DNA of 32,534 nucleotides from Methanomassiliicoccaceae archaeon (GTDB taxonomy: Archaea > Thermoplasmatota > Thermoplasmata > Methanomassiliicoccales > Methanomethylophilaceae), in NCBI GenBank assembly GCA_003550345.1, contig PUJZ01000029.1, forward strand, positions 1 to 32,534. Direction: 5' to 3'. Position 1 is the first letter of the stretch. Each line of letters starts with the position of its first letter. Positions 7,421-15,431 of this stretch are shown here, in pieces. The translations under genes and the position numbers were made by a program. Under the pieces are notes generated by a model. The model was not told where the DNA came from. It saw nothing but the letters and a program-made list of their open reading frames with translations, and made no database searches.

Positions 7421-7429
7421 GTTTTAAGA
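7421..7429 (+). promoter_or_regulatory. TATA box of the top6BA operon
   Basis: GTTTTAAGA is centred about 29 nt upstream of the top6B ATG at 7455, predicting a leaderless or near-leaderless operon mRNA. Confidence 0.5.
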
Positions 7430-7454
7430 GCCCTCCAGCCCTTCATATGTCCGG

Positions 7455-9470
7455 ATGCACTCAGAGGACGAGAGGCCCAGGGCCAGCTCCAAACGCTCCA
7501 TAGCCAGCGACCTGGCCGGGAAGCAGCAGGAGATATCGGTAACCGAGTTCTTCGAGAAGAACAAGCACATCCTAGGGTTCGACTCCCGCGCCAAGGCGCT
7601 GCTCATCGGCATAAAGGAGGCGGTGGACAACTCCCTCGACGCCTGCGAGGAGGCCGGCGTCCTGCCCGACATCATGGTTTCGGTGCAGCGCAGCGACGAG
7701 GACGAGGAGTTCCACATAATTATCGAGGACAACGGCCCGGGCATCGTGCACGGCATGATGCCCAACGTGTTCGGCCGGCTGCTCTTCGGCTCCCGTTTCC
7801 ATGCCCAATGCCAGTCTAGAGGCCAGCAGGGCATAGGCATATCCGCCACCGTCATGTACGGCAACATAACCACCGGCAAGCCGGCGCGGCTGATGTCCAA
7901 GATAGAGGAGGAGGACACCGCCTGGCTGATGGACATCACCGTCGACACCAAGCGGAACCGCCCCAACGTCACCAACGACCAGCCCTTCATATGGCCGGAC
8001 AAGGAGCACGGGACCCGCATCGAGTACTACATCCGCGGGCGTTACGTAAAAGGGAAGCAGTCCATCTTCGAATACCTGAAGAACACCGCCATCGTCAACC
8101 CCCATGCGGAGATCGGCTACACCGACCCTGACGGCAGGTCCTACACCTTCGCCCGCGCCACCACCAAGATGCCTCCCAAGCCCAAGGAGGTGAAGCCGCA
8201 CATCCAGGGCCTGGAGATAGGGGACATGATGCGCCTGGCCCGCGACACCAAGCAGAAGACGGTGAAGAGCTTCCTCAAGAACGACTTCAGCCGCATCAGC
8301 GAACGCGTCGCCAACGAGATCCTCGAGCGGTCGGAGATCGGGGAGAGGACGAAGCCCTCCTCGCTGGGAAGGGAGGAGGCCCGCCGCCTCATCGCCGCGG
8401 TGGCCAAGGTGAAGATCATGGCCCCTCCCACCGACTGCCTCTCCCCCATCGGCGAGGACCTGATAAAGAAGGGGCTGAAGCATGTGCTAGAGGGGCAGCG
8501 CCCCGAGTACTACGCCCCGCCGGTGACCCGGGCGCCGCGGGTGGCCAACGGCAACCCCTTCGTCGTCGAGGCGGGGATAGTCTACGGCGGGGAGCTCCCC
8601 CGCGACGGCCAGGTGAGCATACTGCGCTTCGCCAACCGCGTCCCCCTGCTCTACCAGCAGGGGGCCTGCGCCATCACCAAGGCGGTGGAGTCCATCGATT
8701 GGAGGAACTACGGCCTGGAGCAGCGCGGCGGCAGGGGCATCCCCTACGGCCCGGCGATAATAACGGTTCACATCGCCTCCACCAAGGTGCCCTTCACCTC
8801 CGAGGGCAAGGAGGCGGTGGCCAACCTGGAGGAGATCCAGAAGGAGGTGGGCCTCGCCCTCCGCCTCTGCGCCCGCAGCCTCAAGAGCCATCTCAACAAG
8901 AAGGAGCGGAAGAAGAAGACCCGCGCCAAGTTCGACGTGGTGCAGCAGATACTGCCGGAGATAGCCAGCAAGAGCGCCGCCATGCTGCGGCGCCCCGTTC
9001 CCAGCCTCGACGCCACCATCACCAAGATAATGAACGTCGTCTGGATCGAGCCGAGCTCAGTGATGGAGAACGGCGGGCTGCGCGAGGTCTGCTACAACAT
9101 ATACAACTACACCACATCCCCGAAGAGCTTCATGCTCCACAGCACCCTTCCCCGCAGCTGCCTGAACGAGACCGTGCTCGACAGCAGGCTGGTGGAGGTG
9201 AAGGAGGACGGCAAGACCACCTGGGAGATCAAGGACCTGGCACCCTCGGCCAGGACCGAGCTCCGCTTCCAGCTCGACGGCGAGCTGTCCGACGTCTTCG
9301 AGGAGACGGACATATTCGTCTCGGGCCTGAACCCGGCCATGATCATGGGCGCCGACCCCCTGCCCGGGGACTGGGGCATCAAGGGGATGGAGATAAGCGA
9401 GTCCGACTCATATCCGGAGGAAGAGGAGGACGACGAGGAGCAGGAGGAGGTTCTCAATGACGATTACTGA
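7455..9470 (+). CDS. top6B: DNA topoisomerase VI subunit B (ATPase subunit)
   Basis: The GHKL ATPase subunit that drives ATP-dependent strand passage with subunit A. The N box is IKEAVDNSLDACEEAG, the G1 box IEDNGPGI, the lid SRGQQGIGISATVMYG, and the transducer carries the switch-lysine segment STKVPFTSEGKEAVA near residue 450. At 671 residues it is longer than the crenarchaeal protein (about 530). The extra C-terminal ~130 residues fit the Ig-like domain known from Methanosarcina Top6B and end in an acidic tail (EEEEDDEEQEE). It overlaps top6A by 14 bp, so the two subunits are coupled. Confidence 0.96.
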   Translation: MHSEDERPRASSKRSIASDLAGKQQEISVTEFFEKNKHILGFDSRAKALLIGIKEAVDNSLDACEEAGVLPDIMVSVQRSDEDEEFHIIIEDNGPGIVHGMMPNVFGRLLFGSRFHAQCQSRGQQGIGISATVMYGNITTGKPARLMSKIEEEDTAWLMDITVDTKRNRPNVTNDQPFIWPDKEHGTRIEYYIRGRYVKGKQSIFEYLKNTAIVNPHAEIGYTDPDGRSYTFARATTKMPPKPKEVKPHIQGLEIGDMMRLARDTKQKTVKSFLKNDFSRISERVANEILERSEIGERTKPSSLGREEARRLIAAVAKVKIMAPPTDCLSPIGEDLIKKGLKHVLEGQRPEYYAPPVTRAPRVANGNPFVVEAGIVYGGELPRDGQVSILRFANRVPLLYQQGACAITKAVESIDWRNYGLEQRGGRGIPYGPAIITVHIASTKVPFTSEGKEAVANLEEIQKEVGLALRLCARSLKSHLNKKERKKKTRAKFDVVQQILPEIASKSAAMLRRPVPSLDATITKIMNVVWIEPSSVMENGGLREVCYNIYNYTTSPKSFMLHSTLPRSCLNETVLDSRLVEVKEDGKTTWEIKDLAPSARTELRFQLDGELSDVFEETDIFVSGLNPAMIMGADPLPGDWGIKGMEISESDSYPEEEEDDEEQEEVLNDDY

Positions 9471-10557
9471 CAGGCAGGAGCGGGCTTTGAGCGAGCTGCT
9501 GCGCATCGCTGAATCGGTGTACGACCAGATAGATGGAGGGGAGATACCGCAGATGAGCCTCGCCCTGCGCTCCAAGAAGAACATCGAGTTCGACCCGCGC
9601 AAGAACGTCTGGACCTACGGGGACCTCACCGCCCATCGCAGCGCCAAGACCATCAAGGGCGCCACCCTGATGCTGCGCACCCTGCACATGGTGGACTTCA
9701 TCCGCGACATGATCGACCAGCAGCACTCCTCCACCCTCAGGGAGATGTATTACATCTCCGAGGGCTGGGGCAACGGCAAGTTCAACTCCCAGGACGAGAG
9801 CAACCTCCTCGCCGAGGACCTGGAGATCGTCAGCCGCTGCATGCGCGAGGACTTCAAGCTGCGGCCGGAGGAGGACGGCGCCCGCGTCATCGGCGACCTG
9901 ACCATCATCGAGACCGACCGCAAGGGCAAGAGGAAGACCATCAACTGCCGCGACGACGTGGGCGACTCCGGCTACAGCATCCCCTTCAAGGTGGAGAAGG
10001 ACAAGATCGAGATGAAGTCCTGCGGCGCCGAGTTCGTCATCGCCATCGAGACGGGCGGTATGTTCGACCGCCTGGTGGAGAACGGGTTCGACGAGCAGAG
10101 CAACGCCCTCCTCCTTCACCTGAAGGGTCAGCCGGCGCGCAGCACCCGGAGGTTCATGAAGCGCCTCAACGAGGAGATGGGCCTTCCGGTGCTGGTCTTC
10201 ACCGACGCCGACCCCTGGTCCTTCCGCATATTCGCCTCCATCGCCTACGGCGCCATCAAGACGGCGCACATCTCCGACTACCTGGCAACTCCGGGCGCCG
10301 AGTACGTGGGCATAACCAGCAGCGACATCCTCAACTACGACCTCCCTTCGGACAAGCTCACCGAGCAGGACGTCGCCGCCCTCAAGAGCGAGCTCAAGGA
10401 CCCGCGCTTCAACGACGAGTTCTGGCGCTCGGAGATCGAGGCCATGCTGCAGATGGGCAAGAAGGCGGAGCAGCAGGCGCTGGCCAAGTACGGCCTCGAT
10501 TTCGTGACCGACACCTATCTCCCCGAGAAGCTGGCGGAGATGGGCATAAGGCTCTAG
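9457..10557 (+). CDS. top6A: DNA topoisomerase VI subunit A (cleavage subunit, Spo11-like)
   Basis: Forms the transient double-strand break in DNA. The 366-residue protein has a winged-helix domain with the catalytic Tyr in STLREMYYISEGW (about residues 92-104) and a TOPRIM domain with the metal-binding Glu in VIAIETGGMFDRL and the DxD pair in FTDADPWSFRIF. These are the same residues that define Spo11. The ATG at 9457 lies inside the end of top6B. The stop overlaps that of the convergent lysS by 4 bp (CTAG). Confidence 0.97.
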   Translation: MTITDRQERALSELLRIAESVYDQIDGGEIPQMSLALRSKKNIEFDPRKNVWTYGDLTAHRSAKTIKGATLMLRTLHMVDFIRDMIDQQHSSTLREMYYISEGWGNGKFNSQDESNLLAEDLEIVSRCMREDFKLRPEEDGARVIGDLTIIETDRKGKRKTINCRDDVGDSGYSIPFKVEKDKIEMKSCGAEFVIAIETGGMFDRLVENGFDEQSNALLLHLKGQPARSTRRFMKRLNEEMGLPVLVFTDADPWSFRIFASIAYGAIKTAHISDYLATPGAEYVGITSSDILNYDLPSDKLTEQDVAALKSELKDPRFNDEFWRSEIEAMLQMGKKAEQQALAKYGLDFVTDTYLPEKLAEMGIRL

Positions 10558-12098
10558 GCGCTGGCGGCCTCGGCGATGCGGCGGAGGACGAAATCCCGGT
10601 CCAGCGTGGCGAGGAAATACCCCATCCTCGGCCCGTTGCGCCTCTCGATGAAGATGCGGTACAGGGCCTGGAACCCCTTCTTGGCCCCCAGTCCGCTCTC
10701 CTTGGCGGTCTCGTAGACGGTGTCGTGTATCGCGTCACCGGCCCATTCGCATCCCTGAAGCTCCTCCCGCAGCCGGGAGAGGAACGCCGCCTCCTCCTCG
10801 CTCACGGCGACATCGGGCATCTCCTCCGCGATGCTGTACTTCACCTTCTCCGGGGCGAAGGCGTTGAGCCAGTACCTCACGCATTCCACCCTCTCCTCCA
10901 GAGTCTTGAGCTCGTTGACGCTTATCCCCCCGAGGTCCTCGGTCCTCCTCAGGGTCTCGAGGATGTCATCGAAGTCCTTCGATATCTGCACCACGTTGAC
11001 CAGGTGGCGGTAGGGTATCTGCATGGGCATCTCGTCCCGCGGCCCGTGGGGCTGGGAGAGCTCGTAGGCGCGCACCAGGTCCTCCTCCTTGTCGGTAGCT
11101 CCGCCCTCGTAGTACAAGCGCTCGATGCGGTCGTACTCATCCACCATGTCCAATATCCCTAGCTCGGAGTCGTAGTCGATGTGCCTCTCCGGGTTGACCC
11201 TCGTTATGGTGTAGCTGAAGACCGAGGCGGGCGTCATCCGCAGCGCGTCAACGCCTGACACCGCCGAGCCGGTGGACTTGTGCATCTGACCCTTGCCCTT
11301 GAGCTGGATGAACTCGTAGGGTATGGGCAGGGGAGGCTCAGCGTCGAAGACCTCCCTCACCAGACGCACGCCGGAGTCGTAGGAGCCGCCGGCGGCGGCA
11401 TGGTCCTTTCCGAAGGGCTCGCAGCTGACCCCGAAGATGGCCCACTTCGCCGGCCACTCCAGCCTCCAGCTGAGCTTTCCCTCCCCCTTGCGGATGTCCG
11501 CCTCGCCCTCTTCGCCGCAGCCGCAGCGGTAGCTCACCAGCGGGTACTCGTAGCCGAGGACCTCGCCATTGCTGAAACGGCCGCAGGTGGGGCAGAGGGG
11601 GCTGAAGGGGTAGAAGCCTTCCGGCATGCTGCGGCCGGTGACGGTGCTCAATATCTCCAGGACCCGGTCGTGACGCTGGAAGCTGGCATCGATCGCGTCG
11701 GCGAACTCGCCCCGCCGGTAGAGCTCATGGGTCCAGAATATCTCGCAGTCGATGCCCAGGTCGCCCATGGAGTCCATGAAGGGCTTGATGAAGTGGCCCG
11801 CGTAGGTGTCGTGGCATCCGTAGGGGCAGGGGATGTCGCTTATGGGCCTGCCCACCTCGTCCTCGAACCTGTCGGGGAGGAAATCGTAACGGCGGCGCAG
11901 AGGGTCGTATGAATCGATGAGGTAAATCATCCTGACATCGGCGCCCTGGTCCGCAAGCGCTTTGCGCACCGCCTCGGCGGTGACCGCTTCGCGCAGGCTC
12001 CCTACATGGATGAAGCCCGTTGGGCTGATGCCCGCGGAGATCAGATGCTCGTCCTTGACGGATGTCAGTTCCTTGGCGACCACGTCTGCCCAATGCAT
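10554..12098 (-). CDS. lysS: Lysyl-tRNA synthetase, class I
   Basis: Charges tRNA-Lys with the class I fold, the form found in most archaea and some bacteria. The HIGH-like motif is ISPTGFIHVGSLRE near residue 22, the KMSKS-like loop KGQMHKSTGSAVS near 270, and a zinc-binding insert begins CPTCGRFSNG and ends YRCGCGEE (about 170-200). The C-terminal third is helical, as in the anticodon-binding region. The open frame extends 29 codons upstream, but the ATG at 12098 gives MHWADVVAKE, the expected start. It lies about 31 nt from a TATA box at 12125-12134. Final length 514 residues. Confidence 0.96.
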   Translation of the reverse strand: MHWADVVAKELTSVKDEHLISAGISPTGFIHVGSLREAVTAEAVRKALADQGADVRMIYLIDSYDPLRRRYDFLPDRFEDEVGRPISDIPCPYGCHDTYAGHFIKPFMDSMGDLGIDCEIFWTHELYRRGEFADAIDASFQRHDRVLEILSTVTGRSMPEGFYPFSPLCPTCGRFSNGEVLGYEYPLVSYRCGCGEEGEADIRKGEGKLSWRLEWPAKWAIFGVSCEPFGKDHAAAGGSYDSGVRLVREVFDAEPPLPIPYEFIQLKGKGQMHKSTGSAVSGVDALRMTPASVFSYTITRVNPERHIDYDSELGILDMVDEYDRIERLYYEGGATDKEEDLVRAYELSQPHGPRDEMPMQIPYRHLVNVVQISKDFDDILETLRRTEDLGGISVNELKTLEERVECVRYWLNAFAPEKVKYSIAEEMPDVAVSEEEAAFLSRLREELQGCEWAGDAIHDTVYETAKESGLGAKKGFQALYRIFIERRNGPRMGYFLATLDRDFVLRRIAEAASA

Positions 12099-12124
12099 GC
12101 TATCGTCCGCTGTTATAGCCGGAG

Positions 12125-12170
12125 GGTATAAATTGTTTGTCGGCGGGGGCCGGGCGACAAGGTATTTATA
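12125..12170. promoter_or_regulatory. Divergent promoters of lysS and the Sec61-beta gene
   Basis: The 96-bp gap between the two start codons holds two TATA boxes: AATTTATACC (leftward, 12125-12134) for lysS and TATTTATA (12163-12170) for Sec61-beta. Each is centred 27-31 nt from its start codon, so both mRNAs should have little or no leader. Confidence 0.6.
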
Positions 12171-12194
12171 GAGAAGATATTTCATGTCTACCCG

Positions 12195-12359
12195 ATGGCG
12201 AAGAAGAAAAGCGAGGGATTCCAGTCTTCCGCAGGCCTGGTGCGCTACTTCGACAGCGAGGACGACAAGGCCCCCAAGATAAGCCCGTACGTGGTCCTGG
12301 GCATGGCCGTTGTACTCTCCATAGTTGTGATCGTCGCCAATAGCGTCTGGCCGACGTGA
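12195..12359 (+). CDS. secG: Preprotein translocase subunit Sec61-beta (archaeal SecG)
   Basis: A 54-residue protein that is easy to miss. It starts MAKKKSEGFQSSAGLVRYFD, followed by a short charged stretch, then KISPYVVLGMAVVLSIVVIV as the single tail-anchoring transmembrane helix, and ends SVWPT. The SSAGLxRYFD and KISP motifs are hallmarks of archaeal Sec61-beta, the small non-essential subunit of the SecYE-beta translocon. The cytoplasmic N-terminus and membrane C-terminus match the family. The ATG at 12195 is 28 nt from the TATA box centre. The next 118 bp hold nothing I recognise. Confidence 0.92.
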   Translation: MAKKKSEGFQSSAGLVRYFDSEDDKAPKISPYVVLGMAVVLSIVVIVANSVWPT

Positions 12360-12477
12360 GGGCCGAGGACGTCATAATAATTCTGCTGTCGCCCTGCGGC
12401 CGCCGCCCTTCCATCTATCAAAGCCCCAAGGTCCGCATTCCGGCATTTGATACCTGAACGCTCTATGAGGCCGATGG

Positions 12478-13857
12478 CTAACGCTTGTCCAGTGCCTCGG
12501 TCACGTCCTGGGTGTACTTCCTCTTGAACGACCTCGCCAACCATGGAGGGGCGATCATGGCGGTGAATATCGACATGAAGACCACTATGGAGTACATCTC
12601 CCGGCTGATCGCCCCGGCGGTGAGGCCGATGGCGGCGACGATGATGCCCACCTCCCCGCGGGGGGACATCCCCGCTCCGACTATCTCCCCGGAGCGGAAT
12701 CCCAGGGACCTGTCGGTGCCCATCACTCCTATTATGCCGGCAATGTACTTACCGAAGATGGCCAGGAATATGACCACGATCGTCAGCGGGATGAGCGGCG
12801 CGAAGCCGTCCAGCTCCACCCTCATGCCCACATAGACGAAGAAGAACGGGACCAGGAAGCCGTTGAGCGCCTTTATCTTGGGCACCAGCTCCTTCTGGGC
12901 GTACTCGGCGAAGAGCATGCCGGCGAGGAAGGCGCCGATTATGGCCGCCAGGCCGAGGGTGAGGGCCACGGCGGAGAGTCCCAGGCAGGTTATGATCGCC
13001 AGCGGGAAAGGCTCTATCCTCAGGGACCACTCCCTCTCGTCGCAGACGATGCCCTTCTCCGTCAGGCGGCAGCGGTGCTTGTGCTTGAGCAGCGGCAGGC
13101 AGTAGGCGCAGAAGAACAGTATGAAGAGGACGAAGCCCACCGCCAATGCTATGGTCAAGGCCAGTTCGGCGATGTCCAAGCCCCCGTTCGCGGCGCCCGC
13201 TCCCGCCACCGCCACCACCACGGCGAGTATCATCATCGCGATGATGTCGTCGACGACCGCGGCGCCGATGATTATCTTGGACTCGATGGTCTCCATGACG
13301 TTCAGCTCGGTCAGGACCCGGGCGGTTATGCCTATGCAGGTGGCGACCATCGCCGCCGACATGAACAACGCATGGTCGAACCAGTCGGGATGGGGGACGA
13401 TGTGCACCTCGTAGACGTATATGACCATGAAGCCCAATATGAAGGGGATTATCGCGCCCAGGACGGCGACGGCCGTCGAGGGCCTCCCCACCGCCCGCAG
13501 ATCGGACATCTTCGTCTCCAGGCCGACGAAGAAAAGAAGGAAGATGACGCCAAGATTGGCTATGACCTCGAATATCTCATGATATACGCTCGGTTCGTGG
13601 GGGTCGAACTCTATCATCAGGCCGCTTGCCAGGGTCCAATCGCCTATCATCAGGTTGGCGAGGAGTATCCCAGCGAGAATCTCCCCGATCTGGCCCAGCA
13701 TCCCCATGCGGATGAATATCTCGGCGAATACCCTGGCAAGTAGGAATATGATGAACAGTTGGATTAGGGCTGCCTCCAACAGCATCATGTCCTCCAAGGG
13801 GGACATCACCTCATAGAGGAAGTCCCCCGCCGCATCGAGGTCGGGCATGACGTCCAC
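12478..13857 (-). CDS. CPA2-type cation/proton antiporter, paralogue 1
   Basis: A 459-residue Na+/H+ exchanger-fold protein with about 12 membrane segments, first of three tandem copies. The ion-binding aspartate pair is Asp203-Asp204 in GAAVVDDI, following the unwound-helix region VATCIGITARVL; an Asp-Asp pair usually marks electrogenic exchange. GMSPRGEVGIIVAAIGLTAG near residue 405 carries the conserved Arg. Between the two halves lies a cytoplasmic loop with Cys250, Cys253, Cys263 and Cys272, part of a pattern shared with its paralogues. There is no TrkA/KTN domain. The start taken is GTG at 13857, about 27 nt from a TATA-like TTTAAT; ATG at 13848 is an alternative. Which cation it moves is unknown. 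Confidence 0.88.
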   Translation of the reverse strand: MDVMPDLDAAGDFLYEVMSPLEDMMLLEAALIQLFIIFLLARVFAEIFIRMGMLGQIGEILAGILLANLMIGDWTLASGLMIEFDPHEPSVYHEIFEVIANLGVIFLLFFVGLETKMSDLRAVGRPSTAVAVLGAIIPFILGFMVIYVYEVHIVPHPDWFDHALFMSAAMVATCIGITARVLTELNVMETIESKIIIGAAVVDDIIAMMILAVVVAVAGAGAANGGLDIAELALTIALAVGFVLFILFFCAYCLPLLKHKHRCRLTEKGIVCDEREWSLRIEPFPLAIITCLGLSAVALTLGLAAIIGAFLAGMLFAEYAQKELVPKIKALNGFLVPFFFVYVGMRVELDGFAPLIPLTIVVIFLAIFGKYIAGIIGVMGTDRSLGFRSGEIVGAGMSPRGEVGIIVAAIGLTAGAISREMYSIVVFMSIFTAMIAPPWLARSFKRKYTQDVTEALDKR

Positions 13858-13880
13858 CGCAAGTTGTTTTGAATGTAGGG

Positions 13881-13887
13881 ATTAAAG
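13881..13887 (-). promoter_or_regulatory. TATA box of antiporter paralogue 1
   Basis: ATTAAAG on the plus strand reads CTTTAAT leftward and is centred 27 nt upstream of the GTG at 13857, supporting separate transcription and that start codon. Confidence 0.45.
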
Positions 13888-13973
13888 TTTTTTTGGTGCC
13901 CTCTGATTGAGACCTAAATATGGCTGCAGCCGTTGAATATTAAAAAGGGATGGAAAAGGTTTTGCCGATGCGC

Positions 13974-15323
13974 CTACTGGCCTTCCGTCACATCGTCCAA
14001 GTACTTCTTCTTGAAGGACTTGGCCAGCCAGGGCGGCGCTATCAGAGCGGTGATTATCGACATGAAGACCACCACGGTGTACATGTCGCGGGATATGGCG
14101 CCGGCGGTGAGGCCGATGGCGGCGACGATGATGCCCACCTCACCACGGGGCGACATGCCTATGCCCACGATGTCACCGGACTTCTTGCCCAACGACTTGT
14201 CGGTCATGGTCACTCCCAGATAACCGGCAGCGTACTTGCCCACGATAGCCAGCACGATGGTGGCGATGGCGAACGGGATTATGTCCACGAAGCCGGCCAT
14301 CTCCACACGCATGCCCACGTAGACGAAGAAGAAGGGCACCAGGAAGGCGTTGATCCCCTTGAACTTGCTCTCCAGCCTGTCGTGGGCGAACTCGGCGAAG
14401 AGCATGCCGGCGAGGAATGCGCCTATGATGGCCGCCAGGCCGAGGGATAGCGCCACCGCGGAAAGGCCGAGGCAGGTCAGCATCGCCAGCGGGAATGGCT
14501 CGAGCTTGAGTGGCCAGTCCCTCTCCTGACAGCGGATGCCCTTCTCGGTCATGCGGCATATCTGCCTCTCCTTGATCTTGGGCATACCGGCGCAGAGCAG
14601 GAGTATGGAGGCCACGAATATTAGCGCGATCAGTATGGTCAGCCCTATGCTGGCGAGGTCCAGTCCTCCGCCGGCCATCGCAGCGCCCGATATGCCGACC
14701 ACTACGGCCAGCACTATCATCGCCATTATGTCGTCCACCACTGCGGCGCCCACGATTATCCTGGACTCGATCGTGTCCATCACGCCCATCTCGGTGAGGA
14801 CCCTGGCGGTGATGCCGATGCAGGTGGCCACCATGGCGGCGGCCATGAACAGCGCGTGTATGAACCAGTCGTCATGGGGGACGAAATACACCTCGTAGGC
14901 GAAGACCAGGCCGAAGCCCAGTATGAAGGGGAATATGACACCGAGAATGGCCACCCAGGCTGCTGTCTTACCAACCGCGCGCAGATCGCAGATGCGGGTC
15001 TCCATCCCGACCGCGAACAGGAGGAATATGACGCCCAGGTTGGCTATGACCTCGAATATCTCATGGTACACTGAGGGATGGTCCGGATCCCAGGCGATGT
15101 CCAGACCGGCGGCGATGGTGAAATCCCCGATGAAGAGGTTGGCTATCAAAATGCCCGCTACGATCTCTCCTACCTGGCCCAGCATCCCGAATTTGATGAA
15201 GATCTCCGCGAAGAGACGCGCCAGGAAGAAAATGATGAACAGCTGGAACAGCACCGTTCCCATCAGCTGCATCTCGAACAGCGGCGCGGTAAGGTCGAAT
15301 AGCGCATTGCCTAGGTCGTCCAT
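13974..15323 (-). CDS. CPA2-type cation/proton antiporter, paralogue 2
   Basis: A 449-residue antiporter closely related to its neighbours on both sides. The Asp-Asp pair is at about 197-198 (GAAVVDDI), the conserved Arg is in GMSPRGEVGIIVAAIGL, and the mid-protein cytoplasmic loop carries Cys244, Cys256 and Cys265. ATG at 15323 is used; a TTG three codons upstream (15332) lies 3 nt after a good Shine-Dalgarno match GAGGTGAG (15336-15343) and may be the true start. The TATA box TATTATAG (15363-15371) gives it its own promoter. A 41-bp stretch (14101-14141) is identical to 12614-12654 in paralogue 1. Confidence 0.88.
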   Translation of the reverse strand: MDDLGNALFDLTAPLFEMQLMGTVLFQLFIIFFLARLFAEIFIKFGMLGQVGEIVAGILIANLFIGDFTIAAGLDIAWDPDHPSVYHEIFEVIANLGVIFLLFAVGMETRICDLRAVGKTAAWVAILGVIFPFILGFGLVFAYEVYFVPHDDWFIHALFMAAAMVATCIGITARVLTEMGVMDTIESRIIVGAAVVDDIMAMIVLAVVVGISGAAMAGGGLDLASIGLTILIALIFVASILLLCAGMPKIKERQICRMTEKGIRCQERDWPLKLEPFPLAMLTCLGLSAVALSLGLAAIIGAFLAGMLFAEFAHDRLESKFKGINAFLVPFFFVYVGMRVEMAGFVDIIPFAIATIVLAIVGKYAAGYLGVTMTDKSLGKKSGDIVGIGMSPRGEVGIIVAAIGLTAGAISRDMYTVVVFMSIITALIAPPWLAKSFKKKYLDDVTEGQ

Positions 15324-15362
15324 GAAAGACAAGGTCTCACCTCGCTTTTGATACTAGATTGC

Positions 15363-15371
15363 CTATAATAG
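15363..15371 (-). promoter_or_regulatory. TATA box of antiporter paralogue 2
   Basis: The plus strand around 15363-15371 (CTATAATAG) reads CTATTATAG leftward, with initiation expected near 15340 and a short leader carrying a Shine-Dalgarno-like GAGGTGAG. Confidence 0.5.
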
Positions 15372-15431
15372 AATTTCGGTCCAAACGGACCTGTGTGCAG
15401 CGTGACCGCCTCTCGACCTGGGCCCGAGCGA

